From Desulfovibrio fairfieldensis (GTDB lineage Bacteria; Desulfobacterota; Desulfovibrionia; Desulfovibrionales; Desulfovibrionaceae), in NCBI RefSeq assembly GCF_001553605.1, contig NZ_CP014229.1:2012501-2076500 (forward strand): a DNA stretch of 64,000 nt, in the 5' to 3' direction. Shown here in pieces: positions 27,243-36,428 of this stretch. Made by a program: the position numbers and the translations under genes. How positions within the stretch are numbered: the first letter of the stretch is position 1; every line of letters begins with the position of its first letter. The notes beneath the pieces are model-generated. The model did not search any database and was not told the DNA's origin. It saw nothing but the letters and a program-made list of their open reading frames with translations.

Positions 27243-30200
27243 TTAGCTGTTTTCCATCTGCACCTGGGTCATAGCCTGCTCGGTCTGCGCCTGCATCGTA
27301 TCCACATGCACGTCCGAGCCCACGGTCACAGTCACGTCGCCGTTGGTATAGGCGTGGTAGCCGTCAGGGGCATCGTCCGCCTTGGTCCAGCCGTCGCCCA
27401 GCGACAGCGAGCTATCGTTCACAGTGATGCCGATGTTGCTCAAGGCGTCCATATTGGTCAGATTCGAAACGTCTTCGCCGCTGATGATCACTTCCACATC
27501 GGTGACGTTGGAATCAAGCTGCCCGCCCTGGAAGAGCGAATCCATATTGTCGCTGCCTACCAGGAGCACGTCCATGCCGGAACCGCCGTCAATGACGTCA
27601 TTGGGGTGATACATCATGATGTCGTTGCCGTCGCCGCCGTAAAGATGGTCCACAGCCGCGTCGCCGCCGCCGTCCAGGAAGTCGTTTCCGGCTCCGCCGT
27701 AGAGGTAGTCGCTGCCCGCTCCGCCATACAGGATGTCGTCGCCCTGACCGCCGGAGAGGATGTCGTCGCCCTCGCCGCCGTGCAGGGTTTCCGCCCCTTC
27801 GCCGCCGAACAGCACCTGAGCGGCGTCGGCATGCGCGTCGCCGAGGCTGCCGCCGGCGCTGGGTGAAGGTGTGGCAAGGTTGACGTCCACATGGCCCGAG
27901 ACGGGATCGTTAAGGTTGTCGGACACCGTGTAATCAAAGTGTTCGGTCAGATCATGGCCTTGGGCGTGAGCAGCGGCCAGATCCTTGAGGTTATCCGCCG
28001 AGGTATCCAGCGTATAGCTGTACTGGCCGGTATTCGCGTCAAAGTGCAGTGTGCCGAACGTCCCCTGCACGTCGCCCTGGGCGTTCATATCCGCAAAGTC
28101 ATAGTGCAGCGCGTCGCCCTGCTCCTGGCCGTGAACCGGCACGTCATGCGTCGGCAGGCTGTTGTCGTGCGGGTCGGCGTTAGTGTCGTCGGACGAGATG
28201 CTGAAGTCCGCGTCCGGCACCAGGCCGGTCAGGCCCAGCACCAGGGCCGCCTGGCCGATCTGCGGAACCTTGTTGGCGCCGTCAATGGTCACATTCAGAT
28301 TCTTGGACGTGGCGCTGTCATGCCCGTCGCTGACCTTGAGCTGGAAGTCCAGCTCCTTCTTGTCGCCTTCCTTCATGCCGGCCTGCACGGCGGGGTCGGC
28401 CGTGAACGTGTATGCCCAGTTGCCGTCCGTGGTTTCGGTAAAGTTGAACGTGCCCTTGCCGTCGATGGTCACGCTGTTTTCCACCACCTCGTGGGCCACA
28501 CCGTCCACCACCACGTACAGGGTGTGGCTGTCGTTGGCGTCCACGTCGTGGAAGTTCAGGGAACCGGCATTATCGGCCGCCGTGGCCGTATCAATGACCG
28601 GCGCGTCGTTGGTGCCTTCAATATGCACGGTCACGGTCTTTTCCGTGGTCGCGCCTTCCGCGTCCGTCACCGTAACGGTGAAGCTGTCGGTTCTCTTTTC
28701 ACCTTCGCCCAGGACTTCGGCCCGTTCGTCCAGCGTGTACTTGTAGGTCCATTGGCCGTTTTCACCCCGGACCAGTTCCACCTTGCCGTAGCCGCCGTCA
28801 GTAGCGGTGACGGCGGCCACCGTGCCGTCCACATCCTTGGCAGTGAATGAGCCGGACAACGAATCCGCGCTGTCCGCGCCGTTTTCCACCACCGGGCTGT
28901 CGGCGTTGGGCTCCAGCTCAATGGTCAGGTCCGGCGCGGTATTGGTGCCGGTAATGTCCACCTTGATATCCATACTGGTGTGATTGTCCTGACTGTCGGT
29001 TACCGTCAGGGTTACCGAGGTTTCCGTCAGACTGCCGGAAGTCAGGGCGCGCACGGCGTCGGAATCATTATTCAGGGTGAAGGTATACGTGCCTTCCTGA
29101 TTGACGGTGAACGTACCGAAGTCATTGGTAATGCTGCCGTCGGCATTGAGCACCGCATTGTGCAGGGGCTTGCCGTCGTCATCCGTGGGCACCGTCAGGC
29201 CGTAGTGCAGCGCGCCGCCGGACTGATCCACGCTATCCGCGTCGTAGGCTGTGGCCTTGCCGCTGTCAGAGTTTGTCGGGTCACCCTCGCGCACGGTCAG
29301 CACCTTGTCTACGGAGAGCACCGGCGGGTCGTTCTTGCCGGTGACGTCCACCGTGATTTCCACGGTGCTGGTCTTGCCGTGTTCGTCCGTGGCCGTGATA
29401 TAGAAGGTGTCCTTGCCCGGATGGTCGGCGTCCAGGCCCTGCACGGCCGGATCGGCGTTGTTCAGGGTATAGACATACTCGCCGTTCACCAGTTGCAACG
29501 TGCCGTACGTACCCTGCACCACCGTGCCGCCCTTGCCGTTCTCGGTGGTGCTGGCGGTGAAGATCAGGTTGTTCGTGCCCTCGTCGTCATGGAACAGGCC
29601 GCTCAACGCTCCGCTGTCCGTCAGGGTTCCGTCTTCGACCACGGCCAGGGTCACGTCGGTTGCCGTTACTTCCGGACCGTAGTTGGTTCCATTGATGGTG
29701 ACGGTCACATCCTGCGGCTCGCTGTAGTCCTTGCCGTCGTAAGCCACCACCTGGAAGGTCTCGCTCAGATGCGTACCGGCGGTGAGATGCACGATGCCGC
29801 CGGGATAGTTCTGTACCAGGTCCTGCGGCAGCTTGTCCGTATCCAGATGGAAAGTGTACGTGCCGTCGGGGTTGATTTTAATGCTGCCGTACTCGGTTTC
29901 CAGGGAGTCGGAATAGTTGCCGTCCTGGTCAACGAAGGAATACGTCACCGATTCCGTGCCGCCGATGGGCTTGCCGTCCGCATCCAGCGCGTGGTCAATG
30001 TCCGTGGCCGTCACCGTGCCCGTGGCCGTCATGTCGCTGGTCAGGCCGCCGTGGCCCGTCTCGCCGATGGACGCATCCGTCGCGCCGGTGATGACCGGGG
30101 CGTCGTTGGTGCCGTAGATGTCGATCGTGATCTTGGCGGCCGAGCCATCGACTTCCACCACCCGGCCATCGAGCATCAGAGTGAAGTCCTCGCTGACCTT

Positions 30201-33200
30201 TTCGCCGTCGGCCAGACTCTGCACCAGGCCGGGCTTGCCGTCCTCGCCGTTGTACAGGGTATAGGTGTACTTGCCGGTGACCGGATCAATGATCAGATAG
30301 CCGTACTGGCCGTCCACATGGATGGCGCCACCGTCCGCGGCGCTGCTTTGGACTTGCTGGCCGTTCGCCCCCTGGATGCCGAAGACGCGGTCCGGGGCAT
30401 CAGTTTCATCTTCATCATCCCACTTGGCCTTAAGCTGGCCTTCAAAGGTCGTCGTCTCCACATGATCGGGGGTGGCGCTTATATCCCTGCCGTCTTCCGA
30501 GACGGAACCGTGCAGAACGCTGCTGCCGTCAAATACCAGACTATGGCCGGGATACCCGCCGTCGCCATGATTGGGATCAGCCGGGTCAATAGTGACGGTG
30601 ATGTTATGACTGTTCTCGGACATGGCCCCGTGCGGGTCCACCACCACGACCTTGGCCCCGTCGGTCAGACTTTCGCCGGTCTGCAGGGCCTTCAAGGCCT
30701 CATCCAGCGTGGAGCTTTCATTATCCAGCGTGTACTTGTAGTGGGTGGTGATGGTGCCGTCCGCCGCGGTTTCATAGGTCAGGGTAATCGTGCCGTAGTC
30801 GGTCTTGAGCTCAGTGACGGGATTGCCGTCCTCGCCCACCAGCATATAGCGGAGACCGGTCTGGTCATCCACGTCGCTCATGGCGTCCTTCGGCAGGGTG
30901 CCGGTAAAGATGACGCCCGGAGAGTCCGTGTCGGAGGTCTGGCCGTCGTCTTCAAAGACGTCCTGCTGCACCTTGCCGATGAAGGCCGACTCGTCATTCT
31001 CGCCCACGGTCAGGACCGGCTTGTCATTGGTGCCCTTGATCTCAATGGTGATTTCCCTTTCGACGGTCTTGCCGCCTTCGATCACCGCCTGGACCTTGAA
31101 GGTTTCGTACTTGGATTCGCCGTCGTTCATGGCCTGGACGAGAGCCGAGCCGTTTTCACTCAGGGTATAGGTGTAGCTGCCGTCGGAGTTGACCGTGAGC
31201 ATGCCCAGCGGCTTGCCGTCGGCGCCGTCCGCGAAAACGGTCTGGCCTTCATTGCTCCAGGTCGCATGGCCCGAATCCTCGGTGTCCACGATATGATCGA
31301 GGCCGAGCTGGCCATGGATGGCCGGGGCCTGGGCGGCGTGGTTAATGTCCGCACCACTGTCTTCCTGAATGGCGGTCTCGCCGCTGACCGTGATGACCGG
31401 ATTGTCCGCCGAACCGGTGACGTCGATGACCAGCTTGCCCGAGGTAGAGGCATTCTGCGGGTCGGTGACGCGGATATCGAAACTTTCCTGCTTCAGGGCA
31501 TCCAGTTCCGACAACTTCTGGCCGGGGTTCAGGGATTCCAGCAATTCGGGATGGGTCAGGGTGTACTTGTACCTGCCGCCCTGGTTCAGTTCCAGCACGC
31601 CGTACTTGCCCTCCACGACCTGCACCAGCTTGCCGTCATGCTCAATGCTGAAGCTGAGATCGCCGGGGTTGTGCTCGGCATCCGGATCGTCGGCAACCAG
31701 TTGGCCGGAGATGACCGTGTTGCCGTTTTCCACCAGCCCGTCCGCCGTGATTTCGTTGCTCACCGCTCCATCGACGGTAAAATACGGCCGGTCGTTGGTG
31801 CCGTGGATGTAGAGATCCAGCTTCTGGCTGGTGACCATGTCGTCGGCATGCCGGTCGTCGCGCACGGCCAGATCGTAACCGGTCAGCTTGAGCAGCTCGC
31901 CCGCGTTGAGGGCGTTGACGGCGGCGTTGTCCGCCAGGGTAAAGGTATAGTTGCCCTCGGCGTCGATGGTCAGGGTGCCGTAGAGCTTGCCGTCCTGCAT
32001 CACCTCAACGGAGCCCGCGTGGAACGTGCCGTCAGCATCCGTGAAGCCGTAGACCAGATGGTTGACGCCGTTTTCGTCCACGGGATTGTCCACCGGCGTG
32101 ACTTCAAACTTGCCGCCCGCCGTCTGGGACACATTGTTGTCCACGTTGGTGTTGAACTCCACGCCCGCTTCCGTGGTCTGGATAACGTGGCAATCGGTGG
32201 AATCAAGACGGATGGCGTCGTCCTGGCCGTGGATGGTGACGGTGACTTCCTTGATGTCGAACGCGCCCTGCGAGTCCTTGACCACCACGTGGAAGGTTTC
32301 GGTGCGGGTTTCACCCGTGCGCAGCTCCTGCACGGCCTGGCTGTCATTGTCCAACGTGTACGTATACTTGCCGGTAGCGGGATCAATGCTCAATGTGCCG
32401 TAGTCGCCGGACATGCTGGAAGACATGGCGGGCGTCTGGCCCTGAGCCGTATTCTCCATATTGTTGCCCGTGATGCCGAAGGTGAAGCTCTCGCCCCTCG
32501 CGCCGCCCGAATCCGGGTCGGTCACGCTGACCGTGCCGGAGGCGGTCAATGTGCCGTCTTCCGCCACGCCCAGGTCCGGCTGGTTCACGGTCAGCTCGGG
32601 CTGGTCGTTGGTTCCCTGAATCTTGGCTTGTACCCAAGAAGAACTGGAGACTCCATGTTCGTCCGTGACCTTAAGATTCAGACGCAATTCCGGCGTATTG
32701 GAAGCGTTTAACTCTTCCCCGGCATTGAGCTCTTGGACCTTCTGAAAGCTGTCATTCAGGGCGAAACGGTATTCGCCGGTCCTGGTGTTCAGCGTGAAGG
32801 TGCCGTAATCAGTGACCAGAGTCTGCATGCCGTTAGCATCAATTTCGCTGGCCCCAGGGTTCGTGATGACGCAGGTCAACGAGTCCTGTGGCGAGTCCAC
32901 ATCATGGAAACCCATGACCGCCGAGGCGGACTGTATGCCGTCTGCATGCGTGTTGCCCCCATTTTCCACGCCGCTTTCCGTCACCGAGACCGCGTTGCCT
33001 GGGCCGAACGTGGGCACGTCGTTGGTTCCGGTGATCTCCACCTCGACATGCTGTTCGGAATACGCGCCGTGCTCGTCGGTCACCCGGATGGTGTAGCCGT
33101 TGCCGCCCGTGGGATCCACCTTCTGGTCTTCTTTCAGCGCCTGGGTATCCTTCGAATTGTTGTTCAGTTCGTACCAATACCTGCCCGTGTTCGGGTCGAT

Positions 33201-35672
33201 GTGCATGGTGCCGTACTGGTCGGGAACCAAGGTAATCGGATTGCCGTAGGCGTCGTTGCCGAAACTGTAATGCAGTTCCGCGCCATGGTCGGCGTCCGCG
33301 CCCGTGGCCTGACCACCGTCAGTATTGGTATAATCGTTGCTGGAATTCGCGCCCTTTTCGGTCACTTCCAGCCTGGTGTTGTCCACGCCCAAGGTGGGCT
33401 GGTCGTTGGTGCCCTCAACGGTCACGCCCAGCATGTGATGGCCCTGCGCGCCGTATTGGTCCGTCACCGTCGTGGTAAAGTGGAAGTCAAACTTTTCGCC
33501 CTGGGCCAGATGATTGGCGGCTTCGGCATTCAGGACAAAGGTGTAGTGCCCGGTCACGGTGTCCAGGGTCAGGGTGCCGTAGTTGGTTTCGATGGTCTGG
33601 ATGGCATGCCCGGTCTCCGGGTCAGTGGACATGGCGCTGCTGTTGATGAGCAGGGATTCCGTGACCGGATTGCCGTCGGCATCGACAACAGGCTGGGCCT
33701 TCTCGCCGGAGCCGGTATACATATTGACTGTAATGCCGGACTCGTTGATGCCGCCTTCCCTGCCGCTGCCGTTCACGTCGATGCCGTAGGTCAGCCGGGC
33801 GTCATTGTCCCGGTCACTGCCCTGCAGAGTGCCTTCCACCTCGACGCGATGGTGATTAGAAGAGACGTCACCGTTGTCCTGGCCGTCGGGCGTGGTGGAT
33901 TCGTTGCCGCCCGGGGCCACGCCGTCCTCGCGCACATGCACATCGCTCTCGATGATGGTCGGCGCCTCGTTGGTGCCTTCAATGCAGATGGTCAGGCTGC
34001 TGTTGCCGGTCAGTTCGCCGTCCGAGGCGCTGACATCAAAGGTCAGGTTCCACTTGTCGCCCTGGCCCATGGCGTCCACAAAGCCGCCCGCGTCGGTATT
34101 GAGCTCAAAACTGTAATGGCCGTCGGCGTCCAGCGTAAAAGTGCCCGCTTCGGTGACGATGGTGGTCGTGCCCGCGTCGTCGGTGCTGACGCTGAGAACC
34201 TTGAGCGTCGTCGTTTCATCGGCATTGTCGGGATTGGTCAGGGTCAGCTCGCCGCCCGCGACGATGCCGGAGGTGACCACGCCGTAGGTCAGATCCGACC
34301 CTTCGTGGTCAAAGCCCTGAAGCTGTCCCTCAAAGCCGAGACGATGCTCGCCGCCGGGAATATGACCTTCACCGCCGGTATAATCCTTGGTGGCGCTATT
34401 GGCTGACGCGGCGTCTTCACCGAACACGCCCATATCCTTGACGTGCTCGGTCACGGCCGTGATGACGGGCACGTCGTTGGCGCCCTTGATGGTGATGTCC
34501 AGCGGGACTTCAGCATGCGCGCCGTGTTCATCCGTAACCACCACGGTCACGCGCTGGGTCACGTCGTCGCCGTCGCCGCTGAGCTTCTGAACGGCTTCGC
34601 TGTTCTTGTCCAGGGTATAGGTGTATTCGCCGGTATCCGGATCAATGGTCAGGGTGCCGTATTCGTCCGTAATGCTGGTAATGGGATTGCCGTCGCCGTC
34701 CGTGCCGAAGCTGTAGTGCAGGTCATGGCCCGCGTCCGGGTCGTCGCCCAGGGCCGTGCCGCCGTCGGCGATGGCGCCTTCCGCCGCGTTCGCGCCGTCG
34801 TCGGTGACGGTAAGGTGGTCCTTGCCCAGTTCCAGAGTGGGCACGTCATTGCTGCCCACCACGTTCACGGTCACGGTCGTGGTGGCCGTGCCGCCTCGCC
34901 CGTCGCTGACCTGGACGGTGAAGTTTTCGTTCACCACATCGCCCTCGGCCAGGCCGTTGGCGTTTTCGTTGTTCAGCACATAGGTGTAGGAGCCGTCGGG
35001 ATTGATGGTGATAACGCCGTATTCCGTGGTGATGCTGGTAACCAGGCTGCCGTCGGGAGCCACGAAAGCAAAATGCAGCGCGTCGCCGTCGGGATCATAG
35101 GCATTGACCTGGCCGCTCGCCGTGGGAACGCCCTCCTTGGCATCGTTGCCGCCCACAAATACACCGGCTTCCACCACGCTCACCGTGCCGCTGATGGAAA
35201 TCACGGGCGCGGCGTTGGTCTCCCCGGCGTCCGGGCTGACCACGCCCAGGGCGTCCACGTCCTCGGTATAGGGCCGGTCCAGGTTCATGCCCCAGTCCAG
35301 CTCGTTCAAATGGTTGATGCCGTCGAGCAGGTCGCTGTTGCCCAAGTCGCTATAGCGGGCGGCGCGGGCGGCGGCTCCCGCCGCCGGACCGGCGGCGGGC
35401 ATCAGGTCTGGACCGAAGGCGCTGAAAAAGTCCGCCCCGGCCACCAGGGTGCCGTCCACTTCAAAGTCCGGCATGCTTTCCTGGGAATACTGGGTGTAGA
35501 AATTGGTAAGCTGAATGCTGGAGCCGTCGTCAAAACTGAAGACGAGGTTGTCTCCCGCGCGCTCCATGGTAGCCTGATCCGTGGGGAATTGCAGGACCAG
35601 GCGGGAATCGGCCACACTTTCCAGAACTGTATGCTGTCCCGCTTGCGGACGGGTAAGGATGATATCTGCCAT
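27243..35672 (-). CDS. Giant VCBS-repeat RTX adhesin, type I secreted
   Basis: This is a surface protein of 2809 aa. Residues 1-150 form an N-terminal module typical of Desulfovibrio adhesins ('FSFDDGSSIQLTNFYTQY', 'DFFSAFGPDLMPAAGP') without a Sec signal. About residues 153-2600 hold 18 divergent VCBS/cadherin-like units, each ending near 'GTNDxP' and containing 'GxYTYTL'. RTX calcium nonapeptides (GGxGxDxL, about 2622-2700) and a C-terminal secretion region follow. Two PAAG motifs at 92-99 resemble LapG cleavage sites. The start at 35672 was chosen for CGAGG nine bases upstream. No secretion genes are adjacent. It probably mediates adhesion or biofilm. Confidence 0.9.
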   Translation of the reverse strand: MADIILTRPQAGQHTVLESVADSRLVLQFPTDQATMERAGDNLVFSFDDGSSIQLTNFYTQYSQESMPDFEVDGTLVAGADFFSAFGPDLMPAAGPAAGAAARAARYSDLGNSDLLDGINHLNELDWGMNLDRPYTEDVDALGVVSPDAGETNAAPVISISGTVSVVEAGVFVGGNDAKEGVPTASGQVNAYDPDGDALHFAFVAPDGSLVTSITTEYGVITINPDGSYTYVLNNENANGLAEGDVVNENFTVQVSDGRGGTATTTVTVNVVGSNDVPTLELGKDHLTVTDDGANAAEGAIADGGTALGDDPDAGHDLHYSFGTDGDGNPITSITDEYGTLTIDPDTGEYTYTLDKNSEAVQKLSGDGDDVTQRVTVVVTDEHGAHAEVPLDITIKGANDVPVITAVTEHVKDMGVFGEDAASANSATKDYTGGEGHIPGGEHRLGFEGQLQGFDHEGSDLTYGVVTSGIVAGGELTLTNPDNADETTTLKVLSVSTDDAGTTTIVTEAGTFTLDADGHYSFELNTDAGGFVDAMGQGDKWNLTFDVSASDGELTGNSSLTICIEGTNEAPTIIESDVHVREDGVAPGGNESTTPDGQDNGDVSSNHHRVEVEGTLQGSDRDNDARLTYGIDVNGSGREGGINESGITVNMYTGSGEKAQPVVDADGNPVTESLLINSSAMSTDPETGHAIQTIETNYGTLTLDTVTGHYTFVLNAEAANHLAQGEKFDFHFTTTVTDQYGAQGHHMLGVTVEGTNDQPTLGVDNTRLEVTEKGANSSNDYTNTDGGQATGADADHGAELHYSFGNDAYGNPITLVPDQYGTMHIDPNTGRYWYELNNNSKDTQALKEDQKVDPTGGNGYTIRVTDEHGAYSEQHVEVEITGTNDVPTFGPGNAVSVTESGVENGGNTHADGIQSASAVMGFHDVDSPQDSLTCVITNPGASEIDANGMQTLVTDYGTFTLNTRTGEYRFALNDSFQKVQELNAGEELNASNTPELRLNLKVTDEHGVSSSSWVQAKIQGTNDQPELTVNQPDLGVAEDGTLTASGTVSVTDPDSGGARGESFTFGITGNNMENTAQGQTPAMSSSMSGDYGTLSIDPATGKYTYTLDNDSQAVQELRTGETRTETFHVVVKDSQGAFDIKEVTVTIHGQDDAIRLDSTDCHVIQTTEAGVEFNTNVDNNVSQTAGGKFEVTPVDNPVDENGVNHLVYGFTDADGTFHAGSVEVMQDGKLYGTLTIDAEGNYTFTLADNAAVNALNAGELLKLTGYDLAVRDDRHADDMVTSQKLDLYIHGTNDRPYFTVDGAVSNEITADGLVENGNTVISGQLVADDPDAEHNPGDLSFSIEHDGKLVQVVEGKYGVLELNQGGRYKYTLTHPELLESLNPGQKLSELDALKQESFDIRVTDPQNASTSGKLVIDVTGSADNPVITVSGETAIQEDSGADINHAAQAPAIHGQLGLDHIVDTEDSGHATWSNEGQTVFADGADGKPLGMLTVNSDGSYTYTLSENGSALVQAMNDGESKYETFKVQAVIEGGKTVEREITIEIKGTNDKPVLTVGENDESAFIGKVQQDVFEDDGQTSDTDSPGVIFTGTLPKDAMSDVDDQTGLRYMLVGEDGNPVTELKTDYGTITLTYETAADGTITTHYKYTLDNESSTLDEALKALQTGESLTDGAKVVVVDPHGAMSENSHNITVTIDPADPNHGDGGYPGHSLVFDGSSVLHGSVSEDGRDISATPDHVETTTFEGQLKAKWDDEDETDAPDRVFGIQGANGQQVQSSAADGGAIHVDGQYGYLIIDPVTGKYTYTLYNGEDGKPGLVQSLADGEKVSEDFTLMLDGRVVEVDGSAAKITIDIYGTNDAPVITGATDASIGETGHGGLTSDMTATGTVTATDIDHALDADGKPIGGTESVTYSFVDQDGNYSDSLETEYGSIKINPDGTYTFHLDTDKLPQDLVQNYPGGIVHLTAGTHLSETFQVVAYDGKDYSEPQDVTVTINGTNYGPEVTATDVTLAVVEDGTLTDSGALSGLFHDDEGTNNLIFTASTTENGKGGTVVQGTYGTLQLVNGEYVYTLNNADPAVQGLDADHPGKDTFYITATDEHGKTSTVEITVDVTGKNDPPVLSVDKVLTVREGDPTNSDSGKATAYDADSVDQSGGALHYGLTVPTDDDGKPLHNAVLNADGSITNDFGTFTVNQEGTYTFTLNNDSDAVRALTSGSLTETSVTLTVTDSQDNHTSMDIKVDITGTNTAPDLTIELEPNADSPVVENGADSADSLSGSFTAKDVDGTVAAVTATDGGYGKVELVRGENGQWTYKYTLDERAEVLGEGEKRTDSFTVTVTDAEGATTEKTVTVHIEGTNDAPVIDTATAADNAGSLNFHDVDANDSHTLYVVVDGVAHEVVENSVTIDGKGTFNFTETTDGNWAYTFTADPAVQAGMKEGDKKELDFQLKVSDGHDSATSKNLNVTIDGANKVPQIGQAALVLGLTGLVPDADFSISSDDTNADPHDNSLPTHDVPVHGQEQGDALHYDFADMNAQGDVQGTFGTLHFDANTGQYSYTLDTSADNLKDLAAAHAQGHDLTEHFDYTVSDNLNDPVSGHVDVNLATPSPSAGGSLGDAHADAAQVLFGGEGAETLHGGEGDDILSGGQGDDILYGGAGSDYLYGGAGNDFLDGGGDAAVDHLYGGDGNDIMMYHPNDVIDGGSGMDVLLVGSDNMDSLFQGGQLDSNVTDVEVIISGEDVSNLTNMDALSNIGITVNDSSLSLGDGWTKADDAPDGYHAYTNGDVTVTVGSDVHVDTMQAQTEQAMTQVQMENS
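27570..27810 (-). other. RTX calcium-binding repeat block within the adhesin
   Basis: This part encodes successive glycine- and aspartate-rich nonapeptides such as GGEGDDILS, GGQGDDILY, GGAGSDYLY and GGAGNDFLD. They fold on calcium outside the cell and are the hallmark of type I secretion substrates. Confidence 0.85.
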
Positions 35673-36428
35673 TGTATTTGCCTCGTTGGTTCGCGGGGAA
35701 AGGCCCTGGGGCCGTCCCGTCAGTGTTTGGCGATTTGTTCCAGGATGCAAAACGCGCGCCGTCGGAAAACCGGCACCGCCGCGTCCGCGCAAAAAATGCG
35801 GAGCGCAACGGCATCAGCGCCGCGCAATCGGTACAGGGAACCGGCAGAAAGAGAGGGAAAACATCCGCGCCACGGCCGAAACGCGCCTGAAAAGCGCGCC
35901 CGGCGCGGGAAGAGCGGCGGACAATTTCATTGAGGTCGCAAATACGCGATCACTACGGCAACGCAGTGCCGGCAGGAACGGTGTGTTGCGGGAATCTCTT
36001 TAAGAGGCGTAAGGAGTACGCCCGGGAAGGCTGAACGGGCGAGCCTTCGGGACAGCTCGCGCTATGGCTGGAGACACGTTTTTGGCGTATATGCTTTCAC
36101 CATGCACTTTCTTAATAGGCAGCCCGCGCGGTTCTGTCAAGAGGAAAACCGCGCGGGGCACCGGATTACAGCCGGATCAGGGCCTTCTGGCATTTTCAGC
36201 GGCGAAATGCTCCGGGGACTGTTTCCGAATCAAGGAATCTTCCCTTTCAGCCAGGAAAGCAAGCATGTTGCGAAAGGCATATGCCCCAACGGCACGCGAC
36301 AGGAGCAAAAAGCGCGATTTGTTTCAGCCGTTGGCGGCTATGCCGCCTTACGGATAAAGACAGCATCGATGACAGCGCCGCAAGGCAAAAAAACATGAAA
36401 ATACATCCCGGCGGCACACGGACTGATA
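35673..36428. other. 756-base intergenic region upstream of the adhesin
   Basis: No convincing gene is seen; open frames here are short and lack homology or ribosome sites. The region must hold the adhesin promoter (minus strand). No sigma-54-type or c-di-GMP riboswitch pattern is recognisable. At 36335-36355 there is a 21-base exact match (on the other strand) to 8553-8573, part of repeat family A. The segment 36000-36070 has a local palindrome around GCGAGCCTTCGGGACAGCTCGC. Confidence 0.6.
36322..36365 (-). repeat. Dispersed repeat family A, inverted copy
   Basis: Read on the minus strand this gives TGCTGTC...ATCCGTAAGG then CGGCATAGCCG. It shares 21 contiguous bases with 8553-8573 and a related layout with 52124-52190 (ATCCGTAG...GCAACGGCTGAAG). 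It is probably a mobile intergenic repeat. Confidence 0.6.

Noticed and set aside
28980-32711. A 1243-codon open frame antisense to the adhesin (also 27891-28850, 32733-34406 and 34443-35933)
   Set aside because: It is a by-product of the repeated, GC-biased codons of the VCBS units. There is no start context, no recognisable domains, and its His/Val/Gly-rich composition mirrors the sense strand.
27243-35672. A CRISPR array or simple tandem repeat
   Set aside because: Repetition is at the protein level (VCBS and RTX units) in a continuous reading frame, with no identical direct repeats and spacers.
36064-36398. Two overlapping short open frames upstream of the adhesin
   Set aside because: They overlap each other in different frames, contain a dispersed repeat, and show no domain or ribosome site.
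35673-36428. A c-di-GMP riboswitch or sigma-54 promoter for the adhesin
   Set aside because: I looked for the usual conserved segments on both strands and did not find them. A covariance-model scan would decide.
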